Source: a virus. From it: a DNA stretch of 20,279 nucleotides. Below the pieces are notes generated by a model. It was not told the origin of the DNA and searched no databases. It saw only the letters and a list, made by a program, of their open reading frames with translations. A program made the translations under genes and the position numbers. Positions 1 to 6,491 of the stretch are shown piece after piece (the first letter of the stretch is position 1; each line of letters starts with the position of its first letter). Location: the IMG/VR virus record IMGVR_UViG_3300009080_000076, positions 1-20,279 of that record; one strand, 5' to 3'.

Positions 1-5
1 CTCAT
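1..5 (-). CDS. First codons of a further downstream gene (cut by the window edge)
   Basis: Immediately after the stop of the fibre gene (15-17) the minus strand reads AAGGAAG, then TATA, then ATG at 5-3. This is a good ribosome binding site at normal spacing followed by a start codon, so the next gene of the operon probably begins here. Only the ATG and two more bases are inside the window, so nothing can be said about the product. Confidence 0.4.
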
Positions 6-14
6 TATACTTCC

Positions 15-1706
15 TTAAACAATATTAATTGTGCCAGCCATTGCGCTGTGATATTGACATACATAATACAATGTACTTGGTGCATCCATTTGCACAGTCC
101 AAGTAATAGTACCACTTTGTGTTCCAGGATTTGTTACATTATCAGTATACAAGTTACTAGCATTGTAAGCACCACTTGATGTTTGAATATGGAAAGGATG
201 TCCTGAACTATTAACTGCAAATTTGTATGTAAATCCACGATATAGATATAATGTTGCGTTGTCATCACCATCAGTACCTGCACCGTTAAACGTATAACGT
301 CCACTATCTGGTGCCGTAACAGTAAATGTTGGGGTGTTGTCTGCAGGAATATCACTTGTTAGTGCTAATGTACCTGTGCCGCTTGGTATAGTATGCGTAT
401 TAATAGTTGTTAAACTGGTTAGGTCTGCATCTAAACTTAAACTTAGCGCAAATCCAGCAGCATCAACATTAATTTGTCCTGTTGCACCAGTTACTGTTAA
501 TGTTTCACTTGCAAAAGTTACACTACCTGTTCCTGTGTTACCAGCAGTATTGACACTAGTTGCACCGCCAGCAGATCCAGCTGTCGCTACCCAAGAACTG
601 TTTTCATAACTCTCTAATTGGTTAGTTGTAGTATTGTAAATCATATCACCATTTACAGGACTTGCAATAGCATTACGTGTAGTTGTTGTAAAACTTGCTA
701 ACCTAAATGGTGTGTCTGTAACTAGTACACGGTTTGTTGCATCTAGTTCGATGTTAGCACCAGCACTAATTGTCTGTGTGCCAGAACCAGTTGCAGTAAT
801 ATTAGTTGCAACTAAGTTAACCACTGTTAATGTGTTGGTACTTGCGTTGTATGTAAAGTCAGCTTCTGCACCAAATGCGCCGCTGTTGTTGTATTGTACT
901 TGTGTGTCAGAGCCGCCAGGTGTTCCGCCACCACCACCGCCAGTTTGGTCTGCTACCCATGCATAGTCAGTTCCATTCCAACTTAGTATTTGTCCGCTTG
1001 ATGCGCCACTTACGTTTAGGTGTGTGTCAACATCACTGTCAGTATAACTACTACCACCTGATATAGTGCCTGGTTCCCAAATACTATTTGCATTGTCCCA
1101 AACAAGAGCTTGACCATCTGTAGGGGCAACAGTGGTGGTGTCTACGTCTGCTAAAAAGTCTATGCTAATATTGGTAGCCAAGTCGCCCACGGCAACTGTG
1201 TTTGCTGCAATTTCTCTAGTTGTTACAACATTTTCAGCAATCATGCCTGCTGTAATTGCATCTGCTCCAAGTGAACTACCTGCGCTGTCTGCGGCTGGTG
1301 CCCATTCTGAACCGTCCCATTTTAAAACTTGTCCAGTACTTGGTGCCGTGCTACTTACGTCAGTTAAACTACTGGTAGTAAGTGCATCCATTGTTGATTT
1401 ATTTGCTAATTCTAACCAGCTTCCTGCATGAGCATAGTATGCTCCTCCAGTAGCGTGTACATGAGCAAACATTCCATGATAGCTTGATGCTGATGGTAAT
1501 GATGCTAAGTCTGCATATAAAAATGTAATTTTGTTAGAACCTGTTAGTTCTAGTTGTCCACTGTTGACAATGGTAGTTGGTGTGCTTCCGCCCAATGCAT
1601 TATAAACTTCAAGAAAGTTATCATTAACTTTGTCCATTGCATCACGGAGTGGATCGCCTGTACCATCGTTAGGTGTGGCGCCTAAATTTAAATCTTGTTT
1701 TGCCAT
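15..1706 (-). CDS. Tail-fibre-like virion protein with a C-terminal cupredoxin-like domain
   Basis: This 563-residue protein has the low-complexity, Thr/Ser/Gly/Asn-rich beta composition of phage fibres. The N-terminus (residues 5-36, with PNDGTGD and KVNDNF) resembles the start of fibre-like proteins of T4-like marine phages. Three repeats follow at about 118-137, 190-213 and 227-252, each with a Gly-Gln-x-Leu-x-Trp-Asp/Asn core (GQVLKWDG, GQALVWDN, GQILSWNG). A polyglycine hinge lies at 256-260. The last ~108 residues form a separate domain with His503, His506, Cys550, His553 and Met556; CQYHSAM resembles the Cys-x2-His-xn-Met ligand loop of type 1 copper proteins. The start has a good site (AGGGG) and an ATAAATA late promoter just upstream. 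Role as a virion fibre is inferred from composition and context; copper binding is a hypothesis. Confidence 0.75.
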   Translation of the reverse strand: MAKQDLNLGATPNDGTGDPLRDAMDKVNDNFLEVYNALGGSTPTTIVNSGQLELTGSNKITFLYADLASLPSASSYHGMFAHVHATGGAYYAHAGSWLELANKSTMDALTTSSLTDVSSTAPSTGQVLKWDGSEWAPAADSAGSSLGADAITAGMIAENVVTTREIAANTVAVGDLATNISIDFLADVDTTTVAPTDGQALVWDNANSIWEPGTISGGSSYTDSDVDTHLNVSGASSGQILSWNGTDYAWVADQTGGGGGGTPGGSDTQVQYNNSGAFGAEADFTYNASTNTLTVVNLVATNITATGSGTQTISAGANIELDATNRVLVTDTPFRLASFTTTTRNAIASPVNGDMIYNTTTNQLESYENSSWVATAGSAGGATSVNTAGNTGTGSVTFASETLTVTGATGQINVDAAGFALSLSLDADLTSLTTINTHTIPSGTGTLALTSDIPADNTPTFTVTAPDSGRYTFNGAGTDGDDNATLYLYRGFTYKFAVNSSGHPFHIQTSSGAYNASNLYTDNVTNPGTQSGTITWTVQMDAPSTLYYVCQYHSAMAGTINIV

Positions 1707-1726
1707 ATCAAAATCCCCTGTTGCTA

Positions 1727-1996
1727 TTATTTATGCTTATCAGGACTCAAAGTTGTATTTTGATATAGTTGAGTATTAAGCACAAAGTTCTCCACAGTTA
1801 GTTTTGTTAAACTTGCAGCAGCAACCAATAGTTGCTTGTCATCTTCAATTTCTCTAATCATATCCAACACTTGTTGTGCCATCATTAGATATGCATCTTC
1901 TTCTTTTATACTTAACATTCCCCAATCAATAGGATCAACCTGATCTATGTGCATTGCCAGATCAGCTAATTGTGATGGGGTAACTCTATTGATCAT
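1727..1996 (-). CDS. Unknown 89-residue protein
   Basis: I do not recognise a characterised family. The open frame runs further upstream, to 2140, but that part lies inside the endonuclease gene in another frame. I therefore start at the ATG at 1996, eight bases after the endonuclease stop, giving a protein that begins MINRVTPSQLADLAMHIDQ. It looks soluble, mostly helical and acidic in the middle (SIKEEDAY, IREIEDD), with no signal peptide or membrane segment. It is the last gene of a four-gene chain (3821 to 1727) behind a sigma-70 promoter, so early expression is likely. Its stop overlaps the late promoter of the next unit. Confidence 0.6.
   Translation of the reverse strand: MINRVTPSQLADLAMHIDQVDPIDWGMLSIKEEDAYLMMAQQVLDMIREIEDDKQLLVAAASLTKLTVENFVLNTQLYQNTTLSPDKHK
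1728..1735 (-). promoter_or_regulatory. T4-type late promoter for the 563-residue fibre gene
   Basis: The minus strand reads CATAAATA, seven of eight bases of the T4 late promoter TATAAATA. It lies about 22 bases before the fibre start and overlaps the stop codon of the preceding gene. The same 7-mer precedes seven other transcription units here. Confidence 0.7.
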
Positions 1997-2003
1997 ATTA
2001 GTT

Positions 2004-2579
2004 CTATTTCTCTCTAAAGTCCAAATCGTTGCCTTTACGATTATACCACATTTCAAATGTATCTGTTTTCCAGAGTGCTTGTCGATTATTACTTTTCTTA
2101 GGAGCCATGTTGTACCATATATTCCAATAGTATTCAGCACGTTCTTTATTGCCCATACGTTTATGATAAAAGAAGTTCATCCTAGGGTGTGTGTGTTCTT
2201 TTTTATTATCCCATTGTGCAGAATGACGATCTCTGTCTAACTGTCTATATAGTTCAGGATTATCTAAACGCCCTGTATACATGCCAGTCTTGTAGTTGGG
2301 ATTAGCTTTACCACCAAGTGAATTTCCATGTTCCTCAACTAGATTTGCAAACATTTTATTATTAACAACATCAAATTTTGCTGAGTAGTCTATACAAACC
2401 TTTTTAAAATTGTCTTGGTTGTCACTCTGGTAAAGTATTTCAGTTGTTACATTATTGCCGTGCATCTCTATGTGCCGGCGCCAATAAACACCAGATCCCT
2501 CATATTTGTATGGATTTCTAGTTGTTTGTCCAAGATACTTCATACCTGTAACATTATGTGTTTTAAGATATAAAATCAT
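2004..2579 (-). CDS. GIY-YIG-like homing-type endonuclease
   Basis: The protein has 191 residues. The first ~45 look like a GIY-YIG nuclease core of the T4 Seg type: a hydrophobic Leu-Tyr-Leu at 3-5 in place of GIY, Tyr-Leu-Gly at 15-17 in place of YIG, then Gly-Ser-Gly at 28-30, Arg34/Arg35 and an Asn-Leu-Val-Glu-Glu segment at 79-83 that could supply the metal-binding Glu. GGKANPNYKTG at 89-99 resembles the linker and DNA-binding region of such enzymes. In T4, free-standing Seg enzymes cut DNA and promote their own spread. Its start codon overlaps the stop of the UV endonuclease gene (TAATG), so translation is probably coupled. The GIY motif is degenerate, so activity is uncertain. Confidence 0.65.
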   Translation of the reverse strand: MILYLKTHNVTGMKYLGQTTRNPYKYEGSGVYWRRHIEMHGNNVTTEILYQSDNQDNFKKVCIDYSAKFDVVNNKMFANLVEEHGNSLGGKANPNYKTGMYTGRLDNPELYRQLDRDRHSAQWDNKKEHTHPRMNFFYHKRMGNKERAEYYWNIWYNMAPKKSNNRQALWKTDTFEMWYNRKGNDLDFREK

Positions 2580-3604
2580 TACATACTTTCTTCAAACGGA
2601 ATACTTGCCAAGTTTTTGCACTTTGCTTCTACCATAATGTCAAAGTCATTACGAAACGTGCTAGCCCATTCATTGACTGCCGTATTCCACATGTAGTCAC
2701 TGTGCGCTCGTAATTTTGCTTTCTTAAAGCCCTGTTCTAATAGTCTTTGGAAGTCAGGCTTTTGATCCATTGGATGATCAACCAGCAAGTCTTCACGACT
2801 GACGCTGTAGTGCATACTAGGACGTACACCACGCCAACTGTCAATAATACGTTTACAGCGATCGTCAGTTCTGTCAATGTATTCTCCTCCACTGTGACAC
2901 CAATGATGATGTATATCCAACACCAATGCAACATCGTTTTCTAGTTCTAGGCTAGCTTCGAGACCCCAGGCGTTTTCGTCGTTTTCAATAGTGATACAGT
3001 TTCGTGCTTCTGTAGACAGTCTTGGAAGGACGGCTTTGATACCGGCTGGACCTTGACGTCCTGAGATGTGGACGTTACACTTGAAGTCTTGCCACTTTTT
3101 ACCGTAACCCACCCACCTGATGATATCCGCATGATACTCGAACTCCTCTATACTTCTATTTACTATTTCTGGATTGTCACTTGCCAATACAGTAAATTGA
3201 CCAGGGTGCATACTCACACGCACATCAAGTTTACGTGCTAGCTCTCCCACTTGCGCCCAGCCTTTGGCTGCGGCATCTCGTACATCGCTCTGTTTGTAAA
3301 ACCAAGCCCAGTCATTGTGTGTATACGCAGGCATCATATTACTGCCCAATCGTACCATACGCTGACCTTGTGGTAAGTTACCCACATACTCAATCAGACG
3401 ATATGCATTTTGCCAGTTAGTATCCAAACAAAACCACAGTTTATCTTCTGCTACTGATTGCTTTTGATTGTTAAGCCATGTGATAGTAGTACTGCGTTCA
3501 CTGTAAGCACCTTGTACTTCTTTAAGTATTTTTGGCTTTTGTGTCTGGTCTGGGTGCATGTACTTGCATGCAAATCCTACACGCTGTACGTTTTGATTAA
3601 ACAT
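2579..3604 (-). CDS. uvdE: UV damage endonuclease (UvdE/UVDE family)
   Basis: This enzyme nicks DNA next to UV photoproducts (cyclobutane dimers and 6-4 products) and starts excision repair. The protein has 341 residues, near the usual length, and the TIM-barrel sequence carries the expected metal-site segments in order: Met-His-Pro at 132-134, Asn-Val-His at 177-179, Ile-Glu-Asn-Asp at 206-209, Leu-Asp-Ile-His-His-His at 229-234, Met-His-Tyr at 264-266, Ala-His-Ser-Asp at 300-303 and Val-Glu-Ala-Lys at 325-328. The frame is open up to 3778, but that extension lies within the previous gene and has unlikely composition. The ATG at 3604 overlaps that gene's stop and places the conserved RVGFACKYMH directly at the N-terminus. 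It sits in an early operon and would protect phage DNA in sunlit water. Confidence 0.9.
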   Translation of the reverse strand: MFNQNVQRVGFACKYMHPDQTQKPKILKEVQGAYSERSTTITWLNNQKQSVAEDKLWFCLDTNWQNAYRLIEYVGNLPQGQRMVRLGSNMMPAYTHNDWAWFYKQSDVRDAAAKGWAQVGELARKLDVRVSMHPGQFTVLASDNPEIVNRSIEEFEYHADIIRWVGYGKKWQDFKCNVHISGRQGPAGIKAVLPRLSTEARNCITIENDENAWGLEASLELENDVALVLDIHHHWCHSGGEYIDRTDDRCKRIIDSWRGVRPSMHYSVSREDLLVDHPMDQKPDFQRLLEQGFKKAKLRAHSDYMWNTAVNEWASTFRNDFDIMVEAKCKNLASIPFEESM

Positions 3605-3821
3605 ATGATTGCAACAAATTAGTAGTTTGTTTTGTAGTAAAGGTATGTGTAAATTTACTAGGGAAGTTTGCACGGATTGCTTGCTGTTGCTTGCGTGTAT
3701 AAGGCACAGCAATGAACGCATCTGAGCCGAATACTTGCTGTGCAAGTTGGTACTGCGATGCTGTAATTTTTTGTGCAAAGTTGAAAATAGTTAAACCGGG
3801 TTCTGTGACTAGATAATTCAT
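3597..3821 (-). CDS. Unknown 74-residue early protein
   Basis: I do not recognise this protein. It begins MNYLVTEPGLTIFNFAQKI, is basic in its C-terminal half (YTRKQQQAIRANF) and has no membrane segment. The start is firm: the minus strand has TTAGGAGA seven bases before the ATG, and a consensus sigma-70 promoter ends about 26 bases upstream. Its stop overlaps the start of uvdE by eight bases (ATGTTTAA), so the two are translationally linked. As the first gene behind a strong host-type promoter it is probably expressed early. Confidence 0.7.
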   Translation of the reverse strand: MNYLVTEPGLTIFNFAQKITASQYQLAQQVFGSDAFIAVPYTRKQQQAIRANFPSKFTHTFTTKQTTNLLQSYV

Positions 3822-3846
3822 AAGTGTCTCCTAACAATATACTACT

Positions 3847-3875
3847 ATTATACGGTAAAGCGTCTTGGTTGTCAA
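3847..3875 (-). promoter_or_regulatory. Consensus sigma-70 promoter with the shared ACCAAGACG spacer
   Basis: On the minus strand the -35 box TTGACA (3875-3870) and -10 box TATAAT (3852-3847) are both perfect and 17 bases apart. The spacer begins ACCAAGACG and contains TTTAC, almost identical to the promoters at 19053-19081 and 19400-19428. It reads into the 74-residue gene and uvdE. Confidence 0.9.
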
Positions 3876-3892
3876 CTAAAAAAGTAATTTTT

Positions 3893-4279
3893 TTACATTA
3901 AATGAGCACTTACTGGATATTCTCCAAAGAATGAACGGTGCATAACTTTTTCTGATGAACGATTTTTAGTTTGCTTTAAAATACGCTTTGCAAGATCTTT
4001 TTGCTTTGCGGTTCCTGTGATTGGACGTACACCTCGTTCCTCACACATGGTTGCGATTACTGTTAGCAGTGTATTGGTTTGTGTTGAATTACATAAGTTT
4101 GTAAGAAGCAGTGCATAGGCAAGGTATGCTACTTCTACTATATTTTTTGCTTTGTTTTTTGGGCACATATAATAATATGTTAATCCTCCTCCACGTGGTA
4201 GTTGACTAGCACGATACAAACCTTGTACACGGGCTTGTAATTCTTTTGCACGAAATTCTTTTTGAGATGTAGTTAGCAT
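3893..4279 (-). CDS. Unknown 128-residue basic protein
   Basis: No family is recognised. The protein is basic, with Lys/Arg-rich termini (QKEFRAKELQARVQ; KQKDLAKRILKQTKN at about 92-106) and a hydrophobic helical middle (about 47-72, VEVAYLAYALLLTNLC) that could be a buried helix or a membrane segment. The start is supported by CAGGAGCG before the ATG and by its own sigma-70 promoter at 4312-4340. It is followed directly by the promoter of the next unit, so it is probably monocistronic and early. A nucleic-acid-binding role is possible from charge alone, but that is a guess. Confidence 0.65.
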   Translation of the reverse strand: MLTTSQKEFRAKELQARVQGLYRASQLPRGGGLTYYYMCPKNKAKNIVEVAYLAYALLLTNLCNSTQTNTLLTVIATMCEERGVRPITGTAKQKDLAKRILKQTKNRSSEKVMHRSFFGEYPVSAHLM

Positions 4280-4311
4280 TATACGCTCCTGAGTAAATTT
4301 AGCTTATTTAC

Positions 4312-4340
4312 TGTATAGCGTAAATTTTACAAGATGTCAA
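4312..4340 (-). promoter_or_regulatory. Sigma-70-type promoter for the 128-residue gene
   Basis: The minus strand has TTGACA (4340-4335), a 17-base spacer and TATACA (4317-4312), then the gene start at 4279. The spacer differs from the shared ACCAAGACG type but also contains a TTTAC. Confidence 0.75.
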
Positions 4341-4345
4341 GAGGT

Positions 4346-4912
4346 TTAATTAAAAAGGTGACGGTACTTTGTGTAAAAATCCAATGCTTCTGTTTTAGTC
4401 ATTGTTGGATATTTGCGATATGCTTCGCTTAAATTATCCCAATCACGCATTGCTGGATGACTTTTTTCTTGTATATTTAGGCGTGTACCATACCGCCATC
4501 CGTCCAAGTTCTTTGCTTCCACCCAACGGTTGTGCAAAAACTTAGCGGCTTCAAGTTGTATATTCTGATGTACTTCATCTTCCATTTCGATATCAAATGG
4601 GTGTTGAATGTCTGCATCTGGACGATACAAGTTACTTGTTTCTATTTCATAATCATTATCATAACGCATGTCCCATGCACTTACAATAAATTCTGCTTCA
4701 CGAGCAATTAAGTCTCTGCGTAGCTCTACAATGTAGACGTAGGGGAAGCCTTCATCCCCTACTTCTTCTTCCACTTCCAACATATCGTCAAGTGAGTCAT
4801 CGTCATCAACCACTACAGTATTAACTGGTGCAAACCGCATTACGGTGTTGTACCAAGATACCATTTGTGTTTCTTCTAATTCTTCACTTGTCAATAGTCG
4901 TATATAATGCAT
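4346..4912 (-). CDS. RyR-domain-like protein with a strongly acidic N-terminal region
   Basis: The C-terminal part (about residues 116-185) resembles the RyR domain (Pfam RyR), first named from ryanodine receptors and also present in bacterial and phage proteins. Matching points are Ala-Lys-Phe-Leu-His-Asn-x-Trp at 123-130, Gly-Trp-Arg-Tyr-Gly at 138-142, a Ser-His-Pro at 151-153 and a Trp-Asp-Asn-Leu-Ser-Glu-Ala turn at 158-164. Residues 36-54 are very acidic (DDDDSLDDMLEVEEE). The function of phage RyR domains is not known to me; they are usually thought to be binding modules. The gene starts two bases after the stop of the putative holin gene, with AAAGGG upstream, so it may be read from the same late transcript. 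No signal peptide is seen. Confidence 0.65.
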   Translation of the reverse strand: MHYIRLLTSEELEETQMVSWYNTVMRFAPVNTVVVDDDDSLDDMLEVEEEVGDEGFPYVYIVELRRDLIAREAEFIVSAWDMRYDNDYEIETSNLYRPDADIQHPFDIEMEDEVHQNIQLEAAKFLHNRWVEAKNLDGWRYGTRLNIQEKSHPAMRDWDNLSEAYRKYPTMTKTEALDFYTKYRHLFN

Positions 4913-4914
4913 TG

Positions 4915-5265
4915 TTATGCCCTTTTTCGTCTAATAATTACTGGCTCATCGTCTGCTTCAGCTTCAACTGGTGTCACTGATGTACTGCTTTTCTGAGTTG
5001 GCATACTGCCTGTTTGTGTTGTGTCTACTTGTACACCACTAAATTTACTGCTAGTACTGTTAACATATAATCCAAACCAAGCGGCGCCTGCGCCTACAAT
5101 TACACTTACTAGACCAGCTTGTTCCATAGTTGGTGCTGGTAGGTCCTGGAACCAAATTACTGTCTTATACAGTAGGTAAATGTACATTGTAATAAATGCT
5201 CTTGGGAATAGTCTCCATCTGCTAAAGTACTCCGGTGCTGTCCACCAAATACTGTTTGTGTTCAT
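4915..5265 (-). CDS. Putative holin-like small membrane protein
   Basis: The 116-residue protein has an aromatic, basic N-terminus (residues 5-22), one hydrophobic segment at about 22-41 and a second at about 50-69 separated by a short DLPAP turn, then a polar Ser/Thr-rich tail ending in RRKRA. Two short membrane segments with a charged tail is a common holin layout, and the second segment (VSVIVGAGAAWFGLY) resembles small proteins annotated as holins in marine phages. A holin would pore the inner membrane and start lysis, matching the spanin pair at 15198-15990. It has a strong site (AGGAGAG) and an ATAAATA late promoter at 5288-5295, fitting late expression. The assignment rests on topology, so another small membrane protein is possible. 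Confidence 0.55.
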   Translation of the reverse strand: MNTNSIWWTAPEYFSRWRLFPRAFITMYIYLLYKTVIWFQDLPAPTMEQAGLVSVIVGAGAAWFGLYVNSTSSKFSGVQVDTTQTGSMPTQKSSTSVTPVEAEADDEPVIIRRKRA

Positions 5266-5287
5266 AGTTTCTCTCCTCTACTAGGAG

Positions 5288-5295
5288 TATTTATC
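5288..5295 (-). promoter_or_regulatory. T4-type late promoter for the holin-like gene
   Basis: The minus strand reads GATAAATA followed by C, seven of eight bases of TATAAATA, about 22 bases before the start at 5265. It overlaps the stop codon of the upstream gene. Confidence 0.7.
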
Positions 5296-5980
5296 AAGTC
5301 TTTGTGACCAATGTTAAGTTTACAAACGCTGTCCATTTAATAGTTTTACCATTTTCGCCACTTACTCTAATACTTAAACAATCAGTTGCATCGTCTGCGG
5401 CTATCAGTGCATACCAAGAATTAATACTCTCGCCAATAATTTCTTCCACTGGATTAGTTAGTAGTGTTGTGCTTCCACTATCATTGGTAATTACACCACG
5501 TATAACATACCCTGCATGGTCATTGTTGTCTGCATCTCTCGCAATAAAACGAGCTTCCACTAATCCAGCGGTGTCAGTTGGTATATGAATCTGTCCAATT
5601 GCTGACCCTTGGTCTGTGGTTACTGCTATACTATCAATAGTAGTTGTGGTTGTGTCTATACCAAAACTTGAACTGGGGGATAATTCTGTTTCATTACCAT
5701 CAGTGGTCTCTCCCCATAATACATGACTAACATTTTTACTGGTGGCCATTGTACTGTTGTAAATGGTAAAGTTATCAATTGCATCATTGATATCAGTTTC
5801 AATTCTAGTCCATTCGTTGTTGTATACCCATACTGAGCCTTCACTGCCATGCTGTAGATACATGTCTCCGTTAACTGCTGATAATGCGGGGGTAATTGAC
5901 CCTTGGTATAAGGTAGGTCCAGCCTTCTGAATTTTAAAAGAAGGGTAGCTTGTGCCCTTCAGGTTCTGTGTTACTGCCAT
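5294..5980 (-). CDS. Fibre-like virion protein, 228 residues
   Basis: No exact family is recognised, but the composition is that of a phage beta-structured surface protein: rich in Thr, Ser, Asp, Gly and Val, with a Thr run (TTTTTI at about 110-115) and no Cys-rich or membrane segments. The segment about 36-57 (VNGDMYLQH ... WVYNNEW) has the same Gly-Asp-Met-Tyr and closing Trp pattern as the 563-residue fibre (VNGDMIYN ... SSW). The C-terminal ~100 residues read like a jelly-roll or beta-sandwich. The start is set by GGAG seven bases upstream of the ATG at 5980. A late promoter-like AATAAATA lies at 6052-6059. Probably a virion or host-range accessory protein. Confidence 0.6.
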   Translation of the reverse strand: MAVTQNLKGTSYPSFKIQKAGPTLYQGSITPALSAVNGDMYLQHGSEGSVWVYNNEWTRIETDINDAIDNFTIYNSTMATSKNVSHVLWGETTDGNETELSPSSSFGIDTTTTTIDSIAVTTDQGSAIGQIHIPTDTAGLVEARFIARDADNNDHAGYVIRGVITNDSGSTTLLTNPVEEIIGESINSWYALIAADDATDCLSIRVSGENGKTIKWTAFVNLTLVTKT

Positions 5981-6051
5981 TTTGTACTCCGTTCAGTGTT
6001 TCCACTGTCAGTCAACCTAAGGTTGCTGTCGATAAGTATCACTTATGTTTG

Positions 6052-6059
6052 TATTTATT
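6052..6059 (-). promoter_or_regulatory. T4-type late promoter for the 228-residue gene
   Basis: The minus strand reads AATAAATA then C. It starts just after the terminator at 6061-6088 and about 70 bases before the gene, which leaves a longer leader than the other late units. Confidence 0.55.
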
Positions 6060-6060
6060 A

Positions 6061-6088
6061 AAAAACAAAACCCACCAATGGTGGGCTT
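6061..6088 (-). terminator. Rho-independent terminator
   Basis: On the minus strand CCCACC, loop ATT, GGTGGG is followed by TTTTGTTTTT, a classic GC stem with a U tract. It closes the transcript that starts from the promoter at 6392-6420. Confidence 0.85.
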
Positions 6089-6386
6089 GTTATCTTGTCT
6101 ATTTGTATGTCTTATCTCCAGCCAAGTTCTTATCTAAAACTGGTCTGACTGTAATCCGATTACTGTCAAGTTTATAATAATGTGATAGGTTGGACTCTGT
6201 GAATACCAACAACCCTTCTGTAGAGCCACGCTCAAATCCGGGAACTTCATATTAAACAGTTACGTCTAAAAATACAACTTCGTATCTCTACGCTCTTGCA
6301 TTGCCACCACAGCTATGAATCAAGTTACGACCTCTACGGACCGCCATTCCTTGCACTATCTAACTTAGGATATCTCCTAACTTATG
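6068..6386 (-). ncRNA. Candidate ~320-nt non-coding RNA, or transcript of a broken gene
   Basis: This stretch has its own promoter (6392-6420) and a strong terminator (6061-6088) but no conventional gene. The predicted 5' end folds into a perfect hairpin (TTAGGA, loop GATA, TCCTAA; about 6361-6376). Further short inverted repeats include GAGC-GTG-GCTC (about 6227-6237) and a GGTTG/CAACC pair around 6188-6214. I do not find the marks of tmRNA (no tag ORF ending in Ala-Ala, no tRNA-like acceptor end), RNase P RNA, or tRNA. The alternative reading as a small interrupted protein gene is listed separately. The unit is placed between two virion genes that have late promoters, yet its own promoter is of host type. 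Confidence 0.4.
6099..6347 (-). pseudogene. 82-codon reading frame interrupted by in-frame TAG and TAA
   Basis: From an ATG at 6347 (preceded directly by AAGGA) one frame runs 82 codons to a TAG at 6101-6099, broken by TAG at codon 20 (6290-6288) and TAA at codon 32 (6254-6252). After the second stop, 50 codons are open and look protein-like, for example YEVPGFERGSTEG and VRPVLDKNLAGDKTYK. The segment between the stops reads RYEVVFLDVTV. By hand count about two thirds of codons begin with a purine, as in real genes. The frame ends 10-15 bases before the terminator, where a gene would end. It could be a decayed gene, a gene needing stop-codon readthrough, or chance within an RNA gene. No family is recognised. 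Confidence 0.35.
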
Positions 6387-6391
6387 TCTTT

Positions 6392-6420
6392 AATATAATA
6401 CATCCTAACACTAAAGTCAA
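6392..6420 (-). promoter_or_regulatory. Sigma-70-type promoter of the 6061-6386 unit
   Basis: The minus strand has TTGACT (6420-6415), a 17-base spacer and TATATT (6397-6392). An A-rich run and GGC directly precede the -35 box, the same AAAAAAAGGCTTGAC seen before the promoter at 19053-19081, suggesting an UP-like element. Confidence 0.7.
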
Positions 6421-6440
6421 GCCTTTTTTTAAAAAAAGTC

Positions 6441-6468
6441 AAAAAAATAGACGCACTAGGCGCCTATT
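6441..6468 (-). terminator. Rho-independent terminator after the 85-residue virion gene
   Basis: On the minus strand AATAGGCGC, loop CTAGT, GCGTCTATT is followed by TTTTT. It lies 24 bases after the stop at 6492 and insulates this gene from the next promoter. The plus strand also ends in TTTT, so it may work weakly both ways. Confidence 0.8.
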
Positions 6469-6491
6469 TTAATTTAACTAAAAATTACGTA

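Noticed and set aside
1997-2140. N-terminal extension of the 89-residue protein
   Set aside because: It lies within the GIY-YIG-like gene in another frame; the ATG at 1996 falls just after that gene's stop.
3605-3778. N-terminal extension of the UV endonuclease
   Set aside because: It overlaps the 74-residue gene almost fully in another frame, and the UvdE family begins at the segment after the ATG at 3604.
6137-6253. 38-codon minus-strand frame beginning MKFPDLS inside the 6061-6386 unit
   Set aside because: It has no ribosome binding site, ends before the terminator by some 50 bases, and competes with the longer, better-looking frame; chance is likely.
6061-6386. tmRNA or RNase P RNA
   Set aside because: No tRNA-like ends, no tag frame with terminal Ala residues, and none of the conserved RNase P blocks could be found.
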